DNA of 64,000 nt, taken from Cladobotryum mycophilum (lineage: Eukaryota; Ascomycota; Sordariomycetes; Hypocreales; Hypocreaceae). The DNA is taken from the NCBI GenBank assembly GCA_036429605.1, contig JAVFKD010000015.1, positions 3,619,421 to 3,683,420 of the forward strand, read 5' to 3'. The position numbers were made by a program, and so were the translations under genes. Within the stretch, counting starts at the first letter, position 1. Every line of letters begins with the position of its first letter. The notes under the pieces were generated by a model, which did no database searches, was not told where the DNA came from, and saw only the letters and a list, made by a program, of their open reading frames with translations. Positions 11,016 to 22,439 of this stretch are shown here, in pieces.

Positions 11016-12114
11016 ATGGCTACTGAGACTGCGCCTTTGACAACGCAGCTTCGGCTTGCATCTGCCAATGGACCTGTTACTCGGACGATTCTACAGACTC
11101 CTCTTCGAGATGCTACGGCGGAGGAGATTCCCATCATTGACGTCTCTCCCATGTTCGGCTCGGAACTAGCCGACCGAAAGGCTCTTGCGAAGCAGATTCG
11201 CGATGCGGCGACCAACATGGGCTTCTTCTACATCAAGAACCACGGCGTGCCCTCGCAGATCACGGATGGTGCTTATCATGCGTGCCTGGACTTTTTAGGC
11301 AGGACATGGAGACCAAGATGAAGGCCGATTCGTACAAGACGCCGCACCAGAATGGCTACCGGGGGCCGGATACGCAGCGCATCAACCCCGATGAGGGCAT
11401 CGACGTGCGCGAAGGGTTTTCCTACCGGTACGATCCCAAGAACGACCCCGAGGTGGAGGACCCGGATGCCGTTCCGGAGGAAGTGAGGAGGCTGCTCAAG
11501 TGCGAGGAGTACCCCTGGGAGAAGACGGCCAACATGCCCAGCTTCAAGGAGAGAGTGGTGGCGTACTACAGGGAGTGCCTGAAGCTGGCGAGGGCGCTGA
11601 CGAGGGCGTTTGCGCTGTCGCTGGAGCTGCCCGAGGCGTATTTCGACGACAAGGTGCGGTACCCGGACGGCGCGTTTGGGCTAAACTACTACCCGCCTAT
11701 CCCACAGCCGCGTTCGCCCGGCGACCCAGGGGCTCGGGTGTCCATCGGCTCGCACACGGACTTCCAGCTCTTCACGATCCTGTGGCAGGACCTCAGCGGC
11801 GGGCTGCAGGTGCTCAGCCGGGAAGGGCAGTGGCTCAACGCGGCGCCGGTGCGGGACACGTTTGTGGTGAACATTGCGGACTGCCTGCAGAGGATCACGA
11901 ACGACGTGTACGTGAGCACGGTGCACAGGGCGCAGAACTGGAGCGGGGGGAGAGGGTGAGCATGGCGTTCTTTTGGGGGTTTGGGCATCATGAGGTGTGT
12001 AGTGTGGTTGGGACGTGTGTTGGGGAGGGGGAGAGGAGGAAGTATGAGGATATTGGGTGTGAGGAGTGGGTGAGGAAGAGAGTTGCTGATATGCTGAAGT
12101 TGAGGGATGAGTAG
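11016..12114 (+). CDS. 2-oxoglutarate/Fe(II)-dependent oxygenase (isopenicillin N synthase-like), two 1-nt frameshifts
   Basis: Read through two frame changes, this region encodes about 366 aa with no intron. The N-terminal DIOX_N-like part has IPIIDVSPMF and MGFFYIKNHGVP. The jelly-roll core carries the iron ligands H and D in SHTDFQ and the second H in TVHRAQN. The 2OG/substrate-binding R-x-S is in ERVSMAFF. The first break is after CLDF at T5 (11292-11296), where one extra T restores FFRQDMETKM. The second is at G6 (11945-11950), where one extra G restores SGGERVSMAFFWGF and the end KLRDE. All catalytic residues are intact and the body has no stop, so a sequence error is more likely than decay. 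Such enzymes oxidise small molecules in the cytosol (family knowledge); the substrate is unknown. The gene stands alone, without obvious cluster partners. Confidence 0.85.
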
Positions 12115-13783
12115 GTGGAGGGTGATGGTGATGGTGATGGTGATGATGATGATGGTCAAGATGGTCATCTGTCATTTTGGAGTATACCTACCTAGACTAC
12201 GGGGTATGGTGTTCCACCGTGAACGAACAAGGGTCATCACTCTGATACTCTCCCTCCCAATCGTTGTTGTAATTTTACAAGGCTACTTGTTTTTGAACTA
12301 CATCGACAATTCACGAAAGGGCCTAGATCTTTGCGTTGTAGCACCTCGCGCCTTGGATTCACGCGAGATATCGAGGCGACATGGGAGGGGCACGCCACGT
12401 CGGCATCATACATGCTGAGATGGAAATCTCGATCATGTATGTTATCTTCATCGTCATCATCACCGTCATCGTAAATAAAGCGATGCGTGGTGAAATGATG
12501 GGCCAAAGGAAAAAAGGTGCGAGGCGTCACATCAGCATGCTTCTCGGATCTGCAGCTATAACTCTACTCGAGGTGCAGTATCGGCACCCACGATGTAAAA
12601 TAAAATAAAAAAAGAAAAAGAAAAAGAAATCAAGTATAAAAATCATATTATTAATGCCTCATATTCTGCAGGCCTGGACAAATGTTTGTTTCTGTTTTGT
12701 GATGAGAAGTTGGTCTCGTTGCACAAGTACAGTCACAGTCACCGGTTTAGCAAAAATATCATACCTGGACCTCGACTCGTGCTTTTTTGACAACCTTACC
12801 TCGGGCCAAGCTCACGAGTTTTCCCCCCTCTCCTCTCCTCTCCTCCCTTGCAGTCAATGCCGTCATTGTCTCGGGTGTGCCAAGCATTAGCCATTTTTTT
12901 TTTTGGCGGGGAGAGATCTTGGTTGAAGAAGATCATGCGGGCCTAGACTAGAGAGAAAGAAAAGAAAAGAAAAAACTCATGAAATGGATCTGTTGACAAG
13001 GGGAAAGGGAGGGGAAAGGGGGGCGTGGTTTTAGAGAGAGAGAAAGAGAAAAGAAACGAATGCGAGTATGGTAGAGGGAATTAAAAGAAAGACATTCAAT
13101 AGATTGAATGAATGAGTGGATGAATAAAGTAAGGAAATAATGGCTTGGATAGTCTTGGTCATGAGTTGCTGCAAGAATGCAGTGGCAATGACGTAGTTGG
13201 ACCTCTTGGACGCTTGACGCTTGACTCGGGTGAATTTGAATGGGATCAAATCGCATGATGTATGCTGGAGTCTAAACGATGCAAGTTTCAAGAGCTTTGT
13301 AAATCAATAGAGTGGCGTTGGCAATTGCTATGTTTTTTTTAAGTCGTCATTTTCTAGTCATTTTGGAGTAATTCCTCTGTAACAGGATCCTTTGTAACGA
13401 GAACAGTAGATTATGACTTGCTCGTCTTGCCCTGTCTTCCCTTGTTCAGATCTTGCAAGAGATTTCATCACTACAGCACTACTAGAAATGATGGGCAAAG
13501 TGTGCAAAAAGGGACAAGGATTTTCGTTGGAAGATCATTTGCATGCGGAGGGGGAATTTGATTTGATAGGCATGGACATGGGGGGTAATGCAGTTATGGA
13601 GGAGGGGGATGGAGAGTCAGTCCTATAGTACTGTACTAGGTAGGGAGGGGATCTACTGCTGTCTTGCAGGATCAAGTTTGGGGGGTGAGTGTGACATTGA
13701 TTGGCATTCTCTTCAAAAGAGTAAAACAAAAACCTCGAGTTTAGTTTGACCGTCTTTTTGCATCCATGACATCATTTCAGTCG

Positions 13784-13787
<4 letters not shown>

Positions 13788-13836
<49 letters not shown>
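13788..13836. repeat. (AG)n microsatellite, 49 nt
   Basis: An uninterrupted AG/GA dinucleotide tract lies in the gene desert. Confidence 0.95.
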
Positions 13837-13841
<5 letters not shown>

Positions 13842-15922
13842 GGTGGCGGATTTATTTTAGTTGCTCGTTTGTTTTACATGATGATGTTTGTGTTTGGCTG
13901 GGGTTGTGTCCTTTTTCACCCATCATTTCATCAACTTTTTGCCGCTTTCATGATTATGATGACATGCATAAAAAAACCTGACCATTTCAACCACCACCTT
14001 CATTGCAGTATGTATATCATATAATAGTATAGAATACACGTATTATTCAACCAGTCATGGGGTAAAACGCCACACTCATCCGAATGAAACATGAAAAAGG
14101 ATCCATCTGTTGATACATACTGTATATACTGTATTATACTGTATTTTACTGTGGCTCGTTTTCAACTATTGCAGAGAACAATAATACACAGTGCATTGAG
14201 ATATTTAATTTGTTATTCTATCCATCCATCCATCCACCCACCCCATACATACATACATCTTCATCTGCCTTCTTTTTCCGAAATGCCCGATGTGACATGT
14301 TCATTGAGGCTCTGGGGCACCAGATGCGGGCACACGCTCTCTCCATCCCTTCCCCCTCCAATAATACCCAATACAACGTCTCATGATCACACACACATGC
14401 ACGCACATGCAACGCCCACCCCACGAGGCTGTGAATTGCTCGCCCGCCTTGGCACTGTGCGACACATTCTCTTTTCATTTTTTGTTCATTTATTCATTCT
14501 CGAAAAGAAAATAATAACGAGTCATGTTTTGTACTTTTTTGTTTTTAAATACGTGCTTGCTGAGGAAAACTTGACTTGCCCTTTTCGAGTCGAATTGCCT
14601 ACTCGAGTAATCGCCGCCGAATAGTAGCACTGCAACGACGGACAATGTCGTAAGCTGACTGGCATTACTAAGGAACTACTTTGAAAGGAACATGGCATCA
14701 TTTTCTTCAGTTTTAATCCATTTACATAATATTATTGTGCTGTGTTGTGCTGCGTACTCTATCTCTTACATGTTCATGCCCTTCTTGGTATCAGGTAGTT
14801 GGGCGCCGAAGCAAAAAACAAAAGGGTTGCATTTCAGATGTCACTGAAGAGATTAGGAGGGGGAGGGAGGGAGGATCACGATTTCCGGCATGTGGAACAT
14901 TTCATTTTTTGCGGAGAAGGCATGTGGGAACAAGCATCCATTGCCATCCATAGGTTGCTCCATCGAATGATGGGGGTTATCAAACACCCCCCTCTTTGGC
15001 CAACCCCGCGATTCGTGTTTTTTTCTTTTACCCCATAAAGAGGACCCCATCTTGACATGATTCCGAGGTTGAGTTCTTTTTCTCCCCTTCCTTTCTTGGT
15101 TCTGACCAATCCGAGTGGGTTTGATATCAGCAAGAGCATTCTTTGGCCCCACGCTGTGATGTGACTGTCGGTTTGAATGGGAGGCGGAATGAAGAGGGGG
15201 AGGAAGAGGAGGAAGAGGAGGATGCAAGCGTCTGAAAGTTGATAACACCGAGAACGAGTCCGACGAGCCGTTGTTATCCATGCCCCCTCCTCCATCCTCC
15301 CTTCTCCCCTCCCTCACATACATCCTCCCTTTTGTGTTTTTTTGTTTGTTTGTTTACCTACCAGTCTCGTAGCCATAACTCTGGGGAAGGGAGGGGACCA
15401 AGGGGGACGACGTTTTAAACGGCAGTCTCACATTCTACACCGTACAATTCAACACCCATTTTCACTCCTTTTCGCCCATCTCATCTTGGTAAACTGGCGG
15501 TGTCATCCGATCAACATCACACACATCCAACCCTACCTACTTCCCTCCCTCCCTCCATCCCTTGCTTCCGGCGTCGATCAAGTGGTAATCAGCGGCGGCC
15601 ATGTACGATGGGAGAGGTGTGTGTAAACCTGTTTAATACTATATAATAAATAAATAAAACATGAAAAAAAAATATGAATCGTCAATATGCGACCACGGGG
15701 TTTCCGCTCATGGAGCTACGAGTTTTGGTCTCCTTTGCTGGACTCTCTGCTGTAGTATGTACATGTGTGTGGACACGTTGATCGTATCAAAAAAACAAGA
15801 AGTTGCATCTTGTATGCAGCCGGACGGGTATGTGATGGGACGTGCGTGCAGCGTGCATGCCGCCAAAAAGAAGGGGGGACCCTGAGCGGCAGGCGATGAA
15901 AAGGATGGGAAAGAAAAGAAAG

Positions 15923-15952
15923 TGAAGAAGAAGAAGAAGAAGAAGAAGAAAA
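15923..15952. repeat. (GAA)n microsatellite
   Basis: This is a tract of about ten GAA/AAG units followed about 65 nt later by a (GT)n tract. Confidence 0.9.
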
Positions 15953-16015
15953 GATTGTTCCGGCGGTTTGGCCGGTTGCATGAGCTTTTACGACTTGGCG
16001 TGTTATTTGTGTTGC

Positions 16016-16042
16016 TTGTGTGTGTGTGTGTGTGTGTGTGTG
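16016..16042. repeat. (TG)n microsatellite
   Basis: An uninterrupted TG tract of about 27 nt. Confidence 0.9.
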
Positions 16043-19000
16043 GCGGATTTGGGATCAGGGCAAACCGGGCCCAATCTTTTTGTTCATGTTCGCGGGGTAG
16101 CCCAAAAAAAGGGACCCTGAATTTATTTACTTTTTGTCCTGCGGGGGAAGAGGAGGGAGAGCCTGCAGCGGCGGGCTGGATCCGGAGTGCATGAAGATGG
16201 AGAGAAGGCTTGAGGGGGAGGGAGGGGGTCCGTGGGAGAAAGGACGATGGCTGGCGGCGAGAGGGAGGCCATGCCGGCCACGCTTGAGACGCCTATGATT
16301 TGCGTATGATGAATGATTACAAGGGGGGGGGGGCATAGGGCTATGCAGGTCTGCCTGGTAAGAGAAAAAGCCCAGACTACGAGAAAGAAGAAAGAGCCGT
16401 TTGCGGAGGGCGAAGAGGAGGAAGAAGTCGCTGACAGGAGGCGCAGAGCTTTTCTACGTGAGACGATGGGATGGGACAACAAGTTGTTCTAGAGCACGAT
16501 GCCCTTCTAGACTCTTTATCACGATGGCCCTGCATGAAACAAAAAGCAAGTGGTGGTAGGGATGGATGGACCCTTGGAGTTCCAATCAACAACTTGTCAG
16601 ATTGTCAGAAGCACCCTTGCCTATCCTGCCTAACCTGCCTGGCGACAAAGCTGCAGCAGCCAAAAAGATTGGGGGAGAAAATGGCTTCGTCTTCGTTGTC
16701 TGGCATAAAAACAATCAAGAGGAGGCAAACCCAATCAACCTAATCTAGACTATGTCTATCGAGTGCAGAAGAACTTGTCCTCCAAGGGTTGAACCCCACC
16801 ACCGGACCGGCCGTCTAGGACTGCCGCCGTCGATTGAGCCGTTCTAGAGTATATCGCCGCAAGAAACGGCTACCGGACGTTTGCGCGTTTGTCTGTGTGT
16901 GTGTGCGTGCGTTGCGTTGCGTTGCACTGCGTGAGGTCTGTGCCTGTGTGTTAGGTACGGGCAGGTCAAAAGTGAGATTGAAACTTCCTCTGAATGTTAC
17001 GGAGTAGGCATGTATCTACAGTGCAAATCCGCCTCCCTGAATGGGGAGCTCCCTGTTGGCTGGGGACGTGTTTACTTGTACTCCGTATGTACATGACTAT
17101 TGGAGGAGGGTGATGATAATGAACAAAATAACGGTACATGTAAGACATGAAAGCTGCATTAGGAAGTCCAATCGAAAGAGCAGCCCAGCGCCCTTTTTCT
17201 TTCTTTTTTCTTCCTCTTCTCTCTTTTCTTCTTCTTTCTCTTCTCACTCTCTCTGCATGTTCGGGGGGCGTTTCTTCAAGCTGCGCGCTCCTGACCGAGA
17301 GTCTGCAGGAGTGCCGATCAAACACTCGTCAACTGACGATTTGATTTCGGGCTGATGTTCATGGGCCGCCCTGAAACAAGACTGGGGGAGGACGGCGATC
17401 GAGGTATATTTCAATATGAGCCCTAAAAAAGAAAAAGAAAAAAAGAAGTTGAGACTTGCAGCACGGGATCGTACCATGGCGGGCGACTGATCCCCCTTGG
17501 CGCGTCCTAGTCACCAGCTCCTATGAAGAAAAGGAAGAAAGTTCAAGTATCTTGCATACATGGTGGTCGTGTGTCAAAGTGTCAAATGCTCTCTTCCAAC
17601 AACCTACCTAATTTATCATGCATGCCACCCACCACACATCCATCACATATCCCTTCCGAGTAGGTACATGTAGAATTATCTGGGGGGGGGAATGAGTGGA
17701 CCGGTTCCGGATCGTTTCTCACGGATTCCCACCCCCAGGATTTGGTAGAAGTTCACCCACACACCACCCACCCATCTCGGCAGTCCAGAGGGAATACACT
17801 TTTAGATTTGAAAACCGGGTTCCTTGTTAGGGCTATCTAGTCCTACCCACTGGTTTTTTCTCTTTCTCTCCTACTTGTACTACCTGTACTTGTATCTATC
17901 TACTTGTATGGAGTATATACCACTAAAAAAGGTTATGCTGTGTGTGTCTTTTCTGCATGCAAACTTGGGGTGGCACGGACAGTGGCTTGCCCCTCTCCCT
18001 CTACCCCGGCTGTCGACGGAAATAATAGACGGTGAAACGCGCATGGGAGAAACAGGAAAAGAATGAGGCAAGCGACATGGGCAGATGATGAGATAAGGAG
18101 AAGAGCAGTTGGGCGAATACAGAGACGGAGGCGTGATATGGAGAGGGTGCGCGGCCATGAGATTGCGCAACGAATGCAATGCACCGCTGACCTTACTCAG
18201 GCGGCCGTCTAAAGAAAAGCTTGTGGTCTCATTCCAGTAGGTGATTTTTTCCATTGATTACAGGCCAGCGTTCAATATACTTGGTCCGTCCAACGGCGTG
18301 TCGCGATAGGGCATGTCCAATCTACATGCAGCTGAATGGTTGCCTACTTTGGTTCAAACACAATGGCGAGAAAGTGACCGTTGGTTGGTCTGCTCGTAGA
18401 AGTAGTAGTAGCAGCAGCCTGTACTTTTGTCGTTGGCCTTTCAAGTCTAGATTCCCTTTTCAAAGTTCTAGCAAGCAAGTCATTTCGTTTTGTCCTATGA
18501 AGGGAACGGGACACGAACACACACACACACACACACCCACGCATGCGCGCACAGTATGGCAGCCCAAAGGGACCAGTCAAGGCCTATCAAATTCGGCACT
18601 GTGGCCTTTAGGAGCGTCCACGTTGCTCTGCGTGCGTTTTATTTTTTCTTCTTCTTTCTGTGTGTTGCGTCCCGCCCGCCTTATGCCATGTGGTAAGAGT
18701 AAAAGCCATTCGCCAATTCAACCCCCCCTTTTTTGTGGGCTTTGAGGAGGAGGAAGAGGAGTAGCAGGAGGGAGAAAAGGCTTGGGATTCGTTTTCAACG
18801 ACGCTGCCCTCATGCCAAGACTTTGGATCGACGACTCGTGTGCCCATTTTTTTTTGGTCTGGTTTGGTGGTTGTTGTGCGTGCTCCAGTCACAAAGGCCG
18901 TTTCGGGGGGTTTTTTAACTCATGTTCGCTTTCGTTATTTGGCGCCGTCTAGTTTTTTTTTTGCTCTTTGTTCCCACCCAACAGTATTCAAACCCTTTTG

Positions 19001-19718
19001 TTTGGTGGACAAAACGCCTCCTTGCATTCAAACAAAAGAGGAGCGGGACAAAGAACTTGAAGGAGAAGGGGGGGGGGGGGGGCAAATCGCCGAAACTATT
19101 CAAGGAGGAATGGGATGGATTTACGCGCGGTGTACATAATACGTGGTCCTGCAGCGAGGCTGAGGATATCAGCAAAGCTGAGTATATTGAGCAAAAAATA
19201 AATACATAAAATACAATAAACGAAATAACCAGGTCAGATACAAGTAAATCTGCTGCGGCTGAGACACAGCCCAGCGCGGACGGGACTGCGAATTGCCCTC
19301 CCCCTCGTACCCATCGCCCATCCACCACCGCCCACCCCCTGCGCAGTACCGGGAAACAGCTCACACAATTTTGCTGCAACAGAATATGTTTGGCCTTGCT
19401 GGCAGGTTTCTCAACGTGGCGAGCTGCCAGAAAGGTATCTTGTGCACTGTGCAGGGAACAGCCCTGGGTTATACATGCTCCACCGCACCCCCCTTGTCGC
19501 CGACGACGTAGGGCAAAGGAAAAGGAGACACGCCCTGAGGAAGGGGGGCAGAGGGGGAGGGGGCGTCGCCGCCACACAACGGGTTCGGCCAATCCGCATT
19601 TTCCCACGCTTCAGAATTTGCCCATTTCTGGTGCTGGTGGGTCAGCCTGACATCCATCAGCATCATCATGCCCCCTTCCGGCTGGTCCCGGTGCCACCGG
19701 ATCCCCGTCGCTCTCCTC

Positions 19719-19752
19719 CCCCAGCCCAGCCCAGCCCAGCCCAGCCCAGCCC
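19719..19752. repeat. (CCCAG)n pentanucleotide tandem repeat
   Basis: About six to seven perfect CCCAG units, followed by imperfect TTCAGG units to about 19780. They lie about 500 nt upstream of the 83-aa ORF, within its probable promoter. Confidence 0.9.
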
Positions 19753-20283
19753 TTTCAGGTTCAGGCTTCAGGTTCAGGTGCAAGAATAGGCAGGGCAAGG
19801 CTCCTTTGTTGGTCTGTGTCCAAAATGGCCCTTTTCTTGCCGAATATAATAATATCTCGGCTCCCCGTTCCCACAAGCCCTTTTCTTTTTGAATCTCTCT
19901 CTTCCTCCTTCTCTTGAATCCATATTTCTCCATTTTTCTTACAACAAGACAGAACGCTACAAGAACTACGAGTACCTTTGGGATCAGGATCCGGGGTATC
20001 ATTAATCTATTTGACCAACAACTACCTACGACCAAACATTCCTCGGCATCTCACCCCCTTCCAACTTACACACACACATACACATCGAGGATCGACTGTT
20101 TACTTGGTGTCACTCGCGCACCATACATTCCCACCTTTTCAACCACCGACACGACCAACCATATTGCGCTGGTCGCGACTCTCCAAAGGCATATAAACCA
20201 ACCGAGTTGCCTACTACACGCCCACGAACAACCACACACACAAACACCATAACATCACCGTCGCCAACTTATATATCGCCACC

Positions 20284-20535
20284 ATGTCTCCCAAGCAATC
20301 CGAAACATACTACGTCGACGCCCACAACTGGATACAGCCCATCATCATCATCGAAGACGAGGACTTGATGTTCGGCGGCAAGACCCTCAGCGCCTGGTAC
20401 GAGGAGGACCGAAGCCGTCTGAGCGGTAGCAGCGATGATGGACACCAGAGCCACAGCGAGGAGGAGCGCAGGGGACGAGAGCGCGAGAGGAGGCACCACG
20501 ATTCCAAGAAGTCGAGCAAGACACAGCGCAAGTGA
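20284..20535 (+). CDS. Small conserved-looking hypothetical protein, 83 aa
   Basis: The start codon has an excellent context (CGCCACCATG). It follows a CA-rich, G-poor leader of about 350 nt (from about 19880), typical of highly transcribed fungal mRNAs. The N-terminal half looks folded and non-repetitive (YYVDAHNWIQPIIIIEDEDL, then FGGKTLSAWYEED). The C-terminal half is a charged, Arg/Glu/Ser/His-rich tail (RRGRERERRHHDSKK). There is no signal peptide or membrane segment. I do not recognise a named family, though the N-terminal block looks like a conserved motif. It is the only convincing gene between 12.1 and 27.9 kb. Large flanks are often seen around tightly regulated developmental genes in these fungi; linking that to this ORF is inference. 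Confidence 0.7.
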   Translation: MSPKQSETYYVDAHNWIQPIIIIEDEDLMFGGKTLSAWYEEDRSRLSGSSDDGHQSHSEEERRGRERERRHHDSKKSSKTQRK

Positions 20536-21674
20536 AGGAAGCGGTGTGGCGAGATACCCCAATGTTCGACTTTATGCAGGGCGAAGCGGGAGGAGGCTTG
20601 CTTGATACGAGATCTCGTATCGTGACCACAGCCAACATCCTTGCTGTCGCCTATACTTTTCCCACCTCTTTTTTTTTTTTTTTACCCCGACGATGCGGTG
20701 CATTGCTGCCCGCATCATGACGACTTATTACATTTACTACTGAGGGCTATGAATACTATGGAGGTGAATGCTCAGGAGCATTTCATCCCCATGCCCGGAT
20801 TAACGACTGTTATGACCCATATATCCAACCACACACACACACACAAGACAACACCTCGGCGATTCACTCACCATTGCCATTCCGACATACCCTTGACGAC
20901 ATCTCTATCACCTCGCACGCAGCCTCGGTTATACCAACGTTTTTACTCTTTGTCTTACATATACATACACTATACATATCCAATCCGCTCGCGCGTTTTT
21001 TCACGAACATTTCTAGACAAGAGACTTTTATGAGGGGGAAACAGGAGAAATACTATTTTTCGAATTCTTGTTTCACGATGCACTCTGTGGCGTTGTAATA
21101 CTTGTTTTTTTTTCTAATCGCTTCTTCGTGGTCACATTTTTTTCTCCTTTTGATGGGGATGCATATTTTCTTCTCGAACTAGCGGTCATGATTTTTTGGT
21201 CTCTTTTCTCTCTCTCTCTCTCTCTCCCTCTCCGATTTTTCTCACTTTGGGGGAATTTCTCCGATTCGGCTTTATTTTTATTGTCTTATGGGGGCGGAGA
21301 CAACACGCATTGTTTTATGGGGGGGGTCCGTGGCGTGCATGAGGAGGAGACAACAACTACAACAGACTGCTGGGCTTATGAGTTGGCTGTTTGGCAGCAA
21401 CTGCCCAAAGGGAACCAACCAAAAAAGTGTTTTATGGATACAGACGTGTTTTGTATGGATGGGTTTTGCATTTGATGGATGGGGGTGAGACAAGGGGGTA
21501 GAAGGGAGAAGGGGGCGGCGGGCAAGTTGGAATTGGTTGGGCATCATGCAAGGCGAGATACAAACATAGCTCCAACACTGAATGGCAGGAATACCATAAG
21601 AAAGACTTGAAAGAAAACCCTTTCCTCCCCAATTCCCATTCATGATTCATGTGCGTGAAATTTTGAATCCATTG

Positions 21675-21699
21675 TTGTGTGTGTGTGTGTGTGTGTGTG
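21675..21699. repeat. (TG)n microsatellite
   Basis: A TG/GT tract of about 25 nt, downstream of the 83-aa ORF. Confidence 0.9.
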
Positions 21700-22349
21700 A
21701 CGTGTGGCTGGGCTGGGCCTGTTCTTTGGGCCACCCTCCCCTCTCGAATGATGGCTTATTTTCTACAACGGCTTTGCATAAGGGTCAAGCAACTTTGGCA
21801 CTGTAAAACAGGAAGGGAGAGAGAAGGAAGAAGGGGAAAAAGGCTTTCCATTCATCGAGTCAGTCAAGTCAATTCTGCTCCTTCTTCGGACCGCCTATTC
21901 AGATCGACCATCCTGGACTGGAACGCCGCCCATATGCAGCCCCCGGCGTGGCTATTTTGTCTAGCGCCACGCTGGGTGAAAAGTTACCCGACCGTCGGGA
22001 CCCTAGAATGGAAGATGGATGGATGGATGGATTGAATGTGAAGGATCAAAGGAATGAAGGATGACTGCTGCCAATGCCTACCTATCTACCTAGGTACAAA
22101 GTATAGATGTCACCATGTTCCAGCTGTACAGTGCCGGCATGGATCTCGAATCTACGAAAGAAAAGAAAGAAAGATGTTTGGTTCCCTCTTTTAGGGTTTT
22201 CAGCTGGAGGCAATATATTGGGGTTTCTTTGGGCCCGGGGGAGAAGTGGGCGGATGGAATGCTTTCGGGGCTCAGCTTGCGACGGGTGGGTTACGTCTAG
22301 AACGTTTTCTAGCTGTCTTTGCGCGGTGAGGGTTGCTATGACGGGCGGT

Positions 22350-22352
<3 letters not shown>

Positions 22353-22432
<80 letters not shown>
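22353..22432. repeat. (GA)n microsatellite, about 80 nt
   Basis: The longest dinucleotide tract in the window. It is uninterrupted GA for about 80 nt, ending in GAAAGAAA variants. It creates an artefactual Arg-Glu open frame on the plus strand and a Leu-Ser frame on the minus strand. Confidence 0.95.

Positions 22433-22439
<7 letters not shown>

Larger units (their letters stand above)
12115..20283. other. 8.2-kb gene desert with many microsatellites
   Basis: I find no supportable coding gene. Open frames are short and made of simple repeats. The region holds GGTGAT repeats (about 12119-12150), a 49-nt (AG)n, CATC/CATA tracts (14219-14260), (GAA)n, (GT)n, G11 at 16323-16333, G15 at 19068-19082 and (CCCAG)n. 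Composition is not A+T-rich, so it does not look like mutated transposon remains. The right end contains the promoter and leader of the 83-aa ORF. A noncoding transcript is possible but cannot be shown from sequence alone. Confidence 0.5.

Noticed and set aside
11681..12175. His-rich minus-strand frame of 164 codons
   Set aside because: Poly-His comes from GGTGAT repeats and the rest is antisense to the oxygenase.
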